A stretch of DNA of 6,405 nt from Nitrococcus sp. Lineage in GTDB: Bacteria > Pseudomonadota > Gammaproteobacteria > Nitrococcales > Nitrococcaceae. The stretch lies in the NCBI GenBank assembly GCA_030452365.1, contig JAKDMK010000145.1, positions 1 through 6,405 on the forward strand, given 5' to 3'. The notes below the pieces were generated by a model that was not told where the DNA came from, did no database searches, and saw only the letters and a list, made by a program, of their open reading frames with translations. Both the position numbers and the translations under genes were made by a program. Numbering within the stretch: position 1 is the first letter of the stretch; each line of letters starts with the position of its first letter. Positions 1 through 6,405 of this stretch are shown in pieces.

Positions 1-113
1 TAAAAGACCCCAAGCGATCTCGATCTCGCCGCGCACCTAATCGCTGGTGGCGCGGATTTGGGCCTGTTGCTTTTTACCAGACGACAGCCGTGAATGTGAA
101 CAGGCGCTCGCGG

Positions 114-3100
114 CTAGATTCGGCGCGCGAGTTCTTCGATCAGCATCGGGTGTCCAATACCAAATCCTTGGGCGAAATCGAGCCCGATATCCTTGAGCTG
201 ATAGAGGATAGTGTCGTTCTCCACGTATTCTGCAATCGTGCGTTTGCCGAGAAAATGCCCCAGCTCATTAATAGAGCGGACCATGGCGTGGTCGGCCTCG
301 TCGCGGTTGATATCGCGGACGAACTGACCATCCACTTTGAGGTAGTCGACGGGTAGGTTCTTGAGATAAGCATATGAGGAAAGACCCGTGCCGAAATCAT
401 CCAGTGCGAAGCGGCAACCGAGATCCTTGACTTCCCGGATCAAGTCCGCGGCGCGGGAGAGATTGCGCACGGCCGCGGTCTCGGTCACCTCGAAGCAGAG
501 CAGCTCGCCCGACACCCCGGTACGATCAAACTGCTGTCGCAGGTAGCTGGCGAGGCTGTCATCGTTCAAGGTCGGACCGCAGAGATTGATGGTAAAGCCG
601 TCCAGCGTGACCAATGCATCGCTATTATGAGCGCACCAATCCAGCACTTCGCGAATGACCCAGCGATCCACCGCCGTCATCCGGCCGAAGCGCTCTGCCG
701 CCGGGATGAACTCCTGGGGTGGGATGAACTGATTGGCCGGGCCTACGATCGAAACCAGAACCTCGTAGAACGGACGCAGTGAAGCGTCATCGGCTATGGG
801 TTGGATGCGCTGGCAACGCAGCCGCAACTGATTCGTCTCCAGTGCTTTGTCGATTTGCGCGGCACGTTCCATGCGGCTGCGCAGCTCTTCAAGCTCGCGG
901 TCGTCCGGGGTAAGCACGTGTATCTGGTTACCGCCCGCTTGTTTGGCGGCAAGACAGGCCTCATCGGCATCCTTGAGCAATCCTTTTGGATCTCGACTCT
1001 CCAATGTGAAAGGCACAACGCCGATGCTCGCCGCCACTGCCAGGCTTTCGCCGCCGCGGCTGAAACGCCGCTCATGGAGCGCAAGGCGTTGCTTCTCCGC
1101 CAGCGTTTGGGCTTCGCTCGCGCTACAGCGCTTAATCAATAGCGCGAATTCGTCGCCGCCCATGCGCGCGATACAGCCCCGCTCGGCCACAATCTCCCGC
1201 AGCTGATTAGCGACCTGCTGCAGTAACTCGTCGCCGGCCTCATGCCCTAGGGTGCTGTTGATCACCTTGAAGCCGTCCAACGCAAAGTAGAGCAAGGCAT
1301 GCCATTGGTTGCGAGCCTCAAGCCCGCTCGGCAACTTTTCCAGCTCTTTCTGCAAAGCCTTGCGATTGAGCGAGTCGGTAAGCGGGTCATGGGTAGCGAA
1401 GCGCACCAAGTCGTCGTGCAGTTCCTCAACTTTCTTCTGCCATTGGCGCTCGGTTAAGGGCATATCCATATCCTCGGAGAGTCCGGCCGAGGTGGCCTCT
1501 AGCAGTTGCGCCAGCTCTGCCAGGCCAATGTCCTTGGCCTTGATTCCGCTGCGGTTGACGAACACGAACCGTGATCGGTCTTCGCTGATCCACTGCAGGC
1601 GCAAAGGCTCGGGCGTGCCGTCCTTACCCGCGAAAAATACCCAGTCGCCGACGCTGAGCAGCTTTGCCTGGCCCAGCCAGTAGGGTTTGATTTGGGCAGT
1701 CCGAGCGATCTCAGCGGCGTTCGATCGCTGCGCCTTAACCAGTGCCAGTGGCCGTGGTGCCCGGCCCAGTTCAGCAACGGCAAGCAGATAATCCCGGATC
1801 TCCACTATAATGGGCTGCATTTCAGCGGTATAGCGGCCGAAGGCGCTCAGCTGTTGTTCGATATAACCAACCACCTTGCCCGGTTCGGTAATGGGCCGCG
1901 CCCTGGCCGTCGCGCTACCCAGACCAGTGAGTAGCCGCTCCAGCACGGCAAGCCCGCGTCGCCACGGATCACTGTCGGCTCCGGAGCGCAGATTCACCAG
2001 TACAAGCAGATTACGCCAACCCTGTTCGAGAAAATCGACTAACAACTTCGGCACGGTCCGCTCCGCGACGCGTTTGTCGATTTCCTCAGCAACCAGGCGT
2101 TTGGCCCGTTCCAGCTTCTGTGTTCCCTCACATTGCTGCAGCACCTTCTGCATATTGACCGCGCGCGCGGCAAGGGGGCGCTCGATCAGCGCGGCAATCT
2201 CATCGGCGATATCGCGTACGCTCTCCGGCTGCTCGCGCGATTCGGTCACTGCGCGTTGGAGTAGCTGCTCCAGACTACGCTGCAGGCGATCCTGTTCGGT
2301 TCCACGCAGAACCGCCAGGGCAACGCCGGAACGATCCAGTTGATTGAGCAAGTGGTGGATCGGCTGAGGGTCCTCACTCAGGAAGGCGCCGCTCTCGAGC
2401 TGAGCGCGCAACGCGACGATGGCCAGACGCCCACTCCAGTCGCGCAGGAAGCGGGTGTTCAAGCGATCGTCGCGCAGCGCCCCGAACCAGTTGTCGAGCA
2501 ACTCGACCGTGCCGTGCGCCTCGGGCGCAAGCTGTTTTTCGCCCGCATCCTCGCCCGTTGCGCGTAGTCGCGCCATCACCTTTTCCATGAGGCTTGCGTC
2601 CGCTTCGGCCGCCGGTGCCTCCTGGAGGGTCGCGTGCAGGCTATCGACGGCCTCCAGTACTTCGCCGGTGGCAAACATCGGAACACCCGGCGCGGGCCTA
2701 TGCATCGCGGGCGTTGCGAAGCGGGAGGGGCCGCGTTGAAACAGGCGGTTACGCGCCGCCAAAAGCTCCTGGGCAACCGACAGCGTGCGCGAGGGGCTCC
2801 TCGGTGTGGCAATAGATGACGCCGCGGGCGATAAAGGAGACGAATGCCCGTGCGGGCGCGCAATTCCGCTGGCCGGCGCGGGCGGCGATAGCGTCGCCTC
2901 GCTGCTCGGTACAGACTCTTCAATAGGATGCGTGTTGGGATCGAGGTCAGCCTCTTCTTGCGCAGCCGTCTCGTGTTGGTTCGATGTCCGAGTCTGCGCG
3001 CGTTCATTCTCGATGTCAGGAAGAATGCCGCGCGCTTGCAGTTGGGTATTCAACCCCTCGTATAGCCTGCCAAGGCGCATCATCACGATTTGGCCGAATA

Positions 3101-4010
3101 GTGCGTGGACCGTCCGCGCAGGCTGCGGCTCGAACCTGGATAATGCCAACACTGCCGGGAGGATTTCGCAGACGACGGCGGGCGCCAGTGGACTGCTTCG
3201 CTCATCGATACGGCGGCCAATAATATAGGACAGGCGCCGATTGAAAGCCTCCAATGGTAGTGCGAATCGGGACTCGGCCCGATTGATGGCATCGGAGCGG
3301 TTGAGCCAGTCCTCGAACTCGCGCTCGTCCACCAGGGCGAGCTCGCCGACTGCTTCGGGTATCGGCATGGATACCTGCGCGGGTATTTTATCGGTTAGAT
3401 CGTTCAGACGCCGAATCAGCTCATCGGTGAACTGCCGTGCCAAGTTGGCTCGGGCATCACGCAGATAACGAAAGCCGCTGTAGTAGGCGTGCTGCTCGTC
3501 GTTGCTGCCGGCATTGCTGGCCCGATCGAAGAGACGATCAACGGCGTAGGTGATGAACTCCGGGATGGATTCGCCGAAGAAGGCCTCGGCCTGCTCCCGG
3601 CAAAGCTGCAGGGCCTCGCTCGCGAGCCGACTCACCGCGCGCTTACCCGGGCTGCGCTGCTCCGCCGCCTGCGACTGATCAGAGGCAATGGCATCAAAGA
3701 GCGTGACTAGATCCGGATGCGGTCTGCTGAAGGCAAACCCGAGTCCTGCCGGGCTTTCGCGTACAATCCGTCCCGTCAGTTCCCGTTCCAGCCCGTCTAG
3801 CGGATTTGCAAAGCGCACAGTTGCGCATTGACCTGTGCGCGCGCGAGCGGAAGGTCGTTCGCCACCGAGCGTATTACCTTGCCAGGCCAGAAACAGGCCG
3901 CCGACGCAGAAATCGCGAATGGTGACCGGCCGCGAAGTGACTCCGCCGCCGGAGATAGTCGCATCCCAGAATACGGCGCGTCTTTGGTAGTTACGACGTT
4001 CCCTGTTCAT
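114..4010 (-). CDS. PilZ-DUF1631-GGDEF-EAL protein, probable c-di-GMP phosphodiesterase
   Basis: Large cytoplasmic c-di-GMP signalling protein, 1298 residues, with no signal peptide or membrane segment. Seen in order: PilZ domain (about 3-96) with c-di-GMP-binding motifs RxxxR (R6, R10) and DxCxxG (D33, C35, G38); a DUF1631-like region (about 115-860) split by a Pro/Ser/Ala-rich, probably disordered linker (about 328-409); GGDEF domain (about 873-1035) with GGDEF at 951-955; EAL domain (about 1055-1298). The EAL domain keeps every catalytic position expected from RocR-type phosphodiesterases: E1083 (as EVL), N1142, E1174, D1204, D1205, K1225, E1261, Q1281. The GGDEF domain has Ala910 where PleD has the metal ligand Asp327, Ser919 for Asp336, and no RxxD inhibitory site. 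Inference: it hydrolyses c-di-GMP to pGpG, with PilZ sensing product level and GGDEF perhaps binding GTP. The ATG at 4010 is chosen because GAGG lies 7 bases upstream; a GTG at 4112 would add 34 residues of unconvincing sequence. The biological output is unknown. Confidence 0.88.
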   Translation of the reverse strand: MNRERRNYQRRAVFWDATISGGGVTSRPVTIRDFCVGGLFLAWQGNTLGGERPSARARTGQCATVRFANPLDGLERELTGRIVRESPAGLGFAFSRPHPDLVTLFDAIASDQSQAAEQRSPGKRAVSRLASEALQLCREQAEAFFGESIPEFITYAVDRLFDRASNAGSNDEQHAYYSGFRYLRDARANLARQFTDELIRRLNDLTDKIPAQVSMPIPEAVGELALVDEREFEDWLNRSDAINRAESRFALPLEAFNRRLSYIIGRRIDERSSPLAPAVVCEILPAVLALSRFEPQPARTVHALFGQIVMMRLGRLYEGLNTQLQARGILPDIENERAQTRTSNQHETAAQEEADLDPNTHPIEESVPSSEATLSPPAPASGIARPHGHSSPLSPAASSIATPRSPSRTLSVAQELLAARNRLFQRGPSRFATPAMHRPAPGVPMFATGEVLEAVDSLHATLQEAPAAEADASLMEKVMARLRATGEDAGEKQLAPEAHGTVELLDNWFGALRDDRLNTRFLRDWSGRLAIVALRAQLESGAFLSEDPQPIHHLLNQLDRSGVALAVLRGTEQDRLQRSLEQLLQRAVTESREQPESVRDIADEIAALIERPLAARAVNMQKVLQQCEGTQKLERAKRLVAEEIDKRVAERTVPKLLVDFLEQGWRNLLVLVNLRSGADSDPWRRGLAVLERLLTGLGSATARARPITEPGKVVGYIEQQLSAFGRYTAEMQPIIVEIRDYLLAVAELGRAPRPLALVKAQRSNAAEIARTAQIKPYWLGQAKLLSVGDWVFFAGKDGTPEPLRLQWISEDRSRFVFVNRSGIKAKDIGLAELAQLLEATSAGLSEDMDMPLTERQWQKKVEELHDDLVRFATHDPLTDSLNRKALQKELEKLPSGLEARNQWHALLYFALDGFKVINSTLGHEAGDELLQQVANQLREIVAERGCIARMGGDEFALLIKRCSASEAQTLAEKQRLALHERRFSRGGESLAVAASIGVVPFTLESRDPKGLLKDADEACLAAKQAGGNQIHVLTPDDRELEELRSRMERAAQIDKALETNQLRLRCQRIQPIADDASLRPFYEVLVSIVGPANQFIPPQEFIPAAERFGRMTAVDRWVIREVLDWCAHNSDALVTLDGFTINLCGPTLNDDSLASYLRQQFDRTGVSGELLCFEVTETAAVRNLSRAADLIREVKDLGCRFALDDFGTGLSSYAYLKNLPVDYLKVDGQFVRDINRDEADHAMVRSINELGHFLGKRTIAEYVENDTILYQLKDIGLDFAQGFGIGHPMLIEELARRI

Positions 4011-4017
4011 CGACTGA

Positions 4018-4021
4018 CCTC
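4018..4021 (-). promoter_or_regulatory. Shine-Dalgarno site of the PilZ-GGDEF-EAL gene
   Basis: On the minus strand GAGG lies 7 bases before the ATG at 4010-4008. This favours that start over the in-frame ATG at 4031-4029, whose only purine-rich stretch (GAGGGG) abuts the ATG directly, and over the in-frame GTG at 4112. The chosen start also puts the PilZ RxxxR motif within the first ten residues, as is usual for PilZ domains at a protein N-terminus. Confidence 0.6.
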
Positions 4022-4059
4022 GGGCCTCCATCCCCTCAGTAGCTACGGCCGAGCCGTGA

Positions 4060-4111
4060 TGCACGCTTGCTGCGCTCAAAGCTACCAGATTCGATGCCTG
4101 AACAGCGTGCA
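4060..4111. repeat. Widely spaced 8-bp inverted repeat
   Basis: TGCACGCT at 4060-4067 is the exact reverse complement of AGCGTGCA at 4104-4111, with 36 bases between. It lies 50-101 bases upstream of the start of the PilZ-GGDEF-EAL gene, where a regulator could bind. An 8-bp match somewhere in a region of this size is close to chance expectation, so it is recorded only as a visible structure. Confidence 0.2.
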
Positions 4112-4224
4112 CAGTGCCGCTTATTGGAGAAAACCCTTGCTCTTCGCGTTTACGAGGTGCGGGCAGGCCGCATGAAGCGCGACAGCGATGAGCTTACTAA
4201 TCCTTGTACTGCTATTGTCGGCAT

Positions 4225-4252
4225 GGCGTACCCAGGCCCGGGGCAGTACGCC
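4225..4252. repeat. Inverted repeat in the ptrB leader
   Basis: GGCGTAC at 4225-4231 is the exact reverse complement of GTACGCC at 4246-4252, with 14 bases between. The arms are 21 bp centre to centre, about two helical turns, and the repeat ends 24 bases before the ptrB ATG. It could be a dimeric repressor site or an mRNA hairpin near the ribosome binding site. A competing stem (CCAGG 4232-4236 with CCTGG 4252-4256) is also possible. A 7-bp match at this distance is not rare by chance in 266 bases, so function is unproven. Confidence 0.3.
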
Positions 4253-4264
4253 CTGGCGAGCTAT

Positions 4265-4270
4265 GGCAGG
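4265..4270 (+). promoter_or_regulatory. Weak Shine-Dalgarno site of ptrB
   Basis: GGCAGG, with an AGG core, ends 6 bases before the ATG at 4277. It is a modest match but better placed than anything before the other in-frame starts (ATG at 4172 and 4223, TTG at 4067). Starting at 4277 gives 688 residues, almost the same as the 686 of E. coli oligopeptidase B. Confidence 0.45.
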
Positions 4271-4276
4271 CAAACT

Positions 4277-6343
4277 ATGAGCATCAACGACACCAGCGCC
4301 GAGCCACCGAAGGCGCCAAAGCAAGCGCGCCGCATAAGATCCCACGGAGAAGTTCGGGTCGACGAATTCGCCTGGTTGCGCAACCGCGATGATCCGCGGG
4401 TTATTGCCCATCTAGAGGCAGAAAACCGTTACACGGCCGCCATTATGGCGCATACCAGCACACTTCGTGAGCGCCTCTACAACGAATTCGTGCGCCGGAT
4501 TCGTGAGGACGATGAGTCGGTGCCGGTGTACATCGAGCCTTACTGGTATTACACGCGTACCCGCGCGGGCTCTGAGTACCCGGTGTTTTGTCGTCGTCGC
4601 GGTTCGCCTGCGCCGCAGGGAGCGGAGGAGATTATTCTGGATGCCAATCAGCTTGCCGCGGGACACGAATATTTCGCGCTCGAAAGCGTGCAAGTCAGCC
4701 CGGACCATCGCTACCTCGCATACTCCGAGGATCTCGACGGAAGCGAGCGCTATGCGCTGCGCATCCGCGATCTGCATAGCGGGCAGACACTCGATGCGGT
4801 GACGGCGCAGACCTCCGGTGCCGTAGCCTGGGCCAACGACAGCCGCACCCTGATCTATGTGCTGCTCGACCTGGCGCGCCGTCCCTACCGCGTCATGCGC
4901 CATCGCCTGGGTGAGGAGCGGAGCGCGGATATCGAGGTGCTGCGTGAAGAGGATGCCGCGTATTTCGCTAGCGTAGGCAAGACCAAAGACCAACGCTATC
5001 TGCTTGTCAATCTGGCCAGCAATATTACCAGCGAGGTGCACCTGCTGGATGCCGATGATCCGGATGCGCGACTGGTCTGCTTCCGGCAGCGGGAGCGCGG
5101 CATCGAGTACGCCATCGAGCACCGAGGCAATGAATATTTCGTTATGACCAATCGCCGCGCCATCAACTTCCAATTGCTGCGGGTGCCGGCGAGTCGTCTC
5201 GGCGACGAGGCGTCCTGGCAAACGCTCGTCGCCCACCGCGCTCGGGTCAAGCTCGAGGACTTCGAGCTATTCGAGCGCCATTTGGCGCTGTTGAGCCGGG
5301 AGGACGGGGTGTGTCGGGTTTGGGTCTGTGACTTGGCAACGTCTCGCTGGACCGCGGTCCCCTTCGACGAGCCGCTTTACGCCGTGGACTTCGGTGACAA
5401 CCCGACGTTCAAGGCCGATCGTCTGCGCTTAGCATACAGCTCGCTCGTTACGCCGCCCCGGGTCTATGACTACGACATGGCAGGCGGCAGGCTACACTTG
5501 CTCAAAGAACGCGAGATCCCATCCGGATATGATCCGGTAGAGTATCGCAGCGAGCGTCTTTGGGCCGGCTCAACCGATGGCGCGCAGGTGCCGATCTCGA
5601 TCGTTCGCCACCGTGACACGCCGCTCGACGGCTCCGCGCCTTGCCTCCTCTATGGCTATGGCAGTTACGGCATCTGCACCGAGCCTGAGTTCTCGAGCAA
5701 CCGCATCAGTTTGCTGGATCGAGGCTTCGTCTATGCCATTGCCCACGTCCGTGGCGGTGGCGAGCTCGGCGAGCATTGGAAGAACGCCGGCAAATTGTTA
5801 CAAAAGCCCAACAGCGTCACCGATTTCATTGCCTGGGCGCAGGCGCTGATCGACGCACGCTATACTCGCGCGGCCCGCCTTGCGGTACTGGGTGAAAGCG
5901 CCGGCGGCCTGTTGGTAGGCGCAGCCGTCAACGGCCGCCCGGATCTATTCCGGGCGGCCGTGGCCGAGATGCCCTTCGTCGACGTTCTGAACACGATGGA
6001 AGATCCCTCGCTGCCGCTCACCGTGATCGAATACGATGAATGGGGCGATCCTGCGCAAAGGCGTTACTACGCCGCCATCCGTAGCTATGCGCCTTATGAA
6101 AACATCCGCGCGCAACGCTATCCGGATATGCTCGTCATTGCCGGCTGGAATGATTCCCGCGTTCAATACTGGGAACCCGCCAAGTGGGTTGCGCGACTGC
6201 GCGATCGCGCCGCCGGCGGCCTGTTCCTACTGAAGACCGATCTGGAGGCTGGCCATGACGGTGCTTGCGGGCGTTATCGCACGCTCCTGGAGCTTGCTTA
6301 CGCGCTGTCCTTCGTGCTTTCGCGCCTCAGGATCAACGAGTAA
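4277..6343 (+). CDS. ptrB: Oligopeptidase B (S9A family serine peptidase)
   Basis: Cytosolic trypsin-like peptidase that cleaves short peptides, not folded proteins, after Arg or Lys. The 688-residue product aligns along its whole length with E. coli PtrB (686 residues), with a constant offset of about nine in the C-terminal half. Residues about 15-410 form the N-terminal beta-propeller domain that screens substrate size (E30-F31-A32-W33-L34-R35 matches the family start). Residues about 420-688 form the alpha/beta-hydrolase domain. The triad is Ser541 (GESAGG), Asp626 (NDSRVQYWEPAKW) and His660 (AGHDG); Tyr461 in YGYGSYG is the likely oxyanion-hole tyrosine. Acidic pocket residues are kept with conservative exchanges: Glu585 and Asp587 at the S1 positions (E. 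coli-type Glu576/Glu578), and Glu469 and Glu471 at the S2 positions (Asp460/Asp462). The nucleophile elbow is GESAGG where enterobacterial enzymes have GGSAGG. No signal peptide, no frameshift, and the gene is complete. It is transcribed away from the c-di-GMP gene. Confidence 0.96.
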   Translation: MSINDTSAEPPKAPKQARRIRSHGEVRVDEFAWLRNRDDPRVIAHLEAENRYTAAIMAHTSTLRERLYNEFVRRIREDDESVPVYIEPYWYYTRTRAGSEYPVFCRRRGSPAPQGAEEIILDANQLAAGHEYFALESVQVSPDHRYLAYSEDLDGSERYALRIRDLHSGQTLDAVTAQTSGAVAWANDSRTLIYVLLDLARRPYRVMRHRLGEERSADIEVLREEDAAYFASVGKTKDQRYLLVNLASNITSEVHLLDADDPDARLVCFRQRERGIEYAIEHRGNEYFVMTNRRAINFQLLRVPASRLGDEASWQTLVAHRARVKLEDFELFERHLALLSREDGVCRVWVCDLATSRWTAVPFDEPLYAVDFGDNPTFKADRLRLAYSSLVTPPRVYDYDMAGGRLHLLKEREIPSGYDPVEYRSERLWAGSTDGAQVPISIVRHRDTPLDGSAPCLLYGYGSYGICTEPEFSSNRISLLDRGFVYAIAHVRGGGELGEHWKNAGKLLQKPNSVTDFIAWAQALIDARYTRAARLAVLGESAGGLLVGAAVNGRPDLFRAAVAEMPFVDVLNTMEDPSLPLTVIEYDEWGDPAQRRYYAAIRSYAPYENIRAQRYPDMLVIAGWNDSRVQYWEPAKWVARLRDRAAGGLFLLKTDLEAGHDGACGRYRTLLELAYALSFVLSRLRINE

Positions 6344-6354
6344 AGCCAAGTCTC

Positions 6355-6405
6355 ATGATGGCCAAGGTGACGGGGAACGCAAGCATCGACTGGGAGAAAG
6401 AATTG
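6355..6405 (+). CDS. Possible start of a downstream gene, cut by window edge
   Basis: An ATG at 6355 (with a second ATG at 6358) opens a frame that runs without a stop to the end of the window, 17 codons: MMAKVTGNASIDWEKEL. It begins 11 bases after the ptrB stop codon, so it could be a second gene of the same transcript. There is no strong Shine-Dalgarno site upstream, and 17 codons are too few to recognise a family or exclude chance. No terminator hairpin is visible between ptrB and this frame. Confidence 0.3.
   Translation, partial: MMAKVTGNASIDWEKEL

Larger units (their letters stand above)
4011..4276. other. Divergent intergenic region (266 bp)
   Basis: Non-coding stretch between the two divergent start codons; it should hold the promoters of both genes. 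I could not find a -35/-10 pair close to the sigma70 consensus on either strand, so no promoter is called. Both flanking reading frames stay open into this region (plus strand back to a TTG at 4067, minus strand to a GTG at 4112). The translated sequence there does not resemble either protein family, and better ribosome binding sites sit at the internal ATGs, so I treat the extensions as chance. Two short inverted repeats are present, at 4060-4067/4104-4111 and 4225-4231/4246-4252. Confidence 0.7.

Noticed and set aside
1..20. Terminator-like hairpin downstream of the minus-strand gene
   Set aside because: On the minus strand AGATC and GGTCT can pair over a 6-base loop, followed by TTTA, but the stem is only 5 bp with a wobble pair, and the window ends there. 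It is too weak to call.
1..113. Possible gene end or start in the left flank
   Set aside because: The short sequence has stops in two plus frames, and the remaining frames carry no start with a ribosome binding site or recognisable peptide. I see nothing supportable in it.
90..356. Plus-strand reading frame of 88 codons
   Set aside because: It lies opposite the conserved end of the EAL domain, whose catalytic residues clearly make the minus strand the coding one. The product resembles nothing known.
4121..4160. Possible promoter (TTGGAG, 17-base gap, CGTTTA) for ptrB
   Set aside because: The -35 match is partial and the -10 match is poor. Such pairs occur often by chance, so it was not called.
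4067..4276. 70-codon N-terminal extension of ptrB from a TTG
   Set aside because: The extension does not match the family, lacks a ribosome binding site, and would make the protein 758 residues against a usual length of about 690.
4412..5236. Minus-strand reading frame of 274 codons inside ptrB
   Set aside because: It is antisense to the well-conserved propeller domain of oligopeptidase B. Long open antisense frames are expected in GC-rich genes, and the translation shows no recognisable domain.

Overview
The window holds two large divergently arranged genes and little else. Codon usage is GC-rich and even throughout, and both proteins resemble gammaproteobacterial families, so the source is probably a free-living gammaproteobacterium. 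No closer assignment can be made from the sequence alone. There are no RNA genes, insertion sequences, CRISPR arrays, phage genes or other signs of recent transfer.

Layout: positions 1-113 are the downstream flank of the first gene, with no gene in them. Positions 114-4010 on the minus strand encode a 1298-residue cyclic-di-GMP protein with an N-terminal PilZ domain, a very long DUF1631 region interrupted by a disordered linker, a GGDEF domain and a C-terminal EAL domain. Positions 4011-4276 are the divergent intergenic region, with two short inverted repeats but no convincing promoter. Positions 4277-6343 on the plus strand encode a complete oligopeptidase B (PtrB, serine peptidase family S9A). 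The last 50 or so bases may contain the start of a further plus-strand gene cut by the window edge.

The two genes share an intergenic region but no obvious pathway. The PilZ/DUF1631/GGDEF/EAL protein is best read as a c-di-GMP sensor and phosphodiesterase. All eight catalytic positions of the EAL domain are present with family-like spacing, whereas the GGDEF domain has lost an acidic metal ligand and the inhibitory site despite an intact GGDEF signature. The oligopeptidase is a cytosolic trypsin-like peptidase that cleaves short peptides after Arg or Lys.

No undescribed system was found. The observations most worth a second look are the degenerate GGDEF domain beside an intact EAL domain, and the substituted residues in the nucleophile elbow and substrate pockets of the oligopeptidase.
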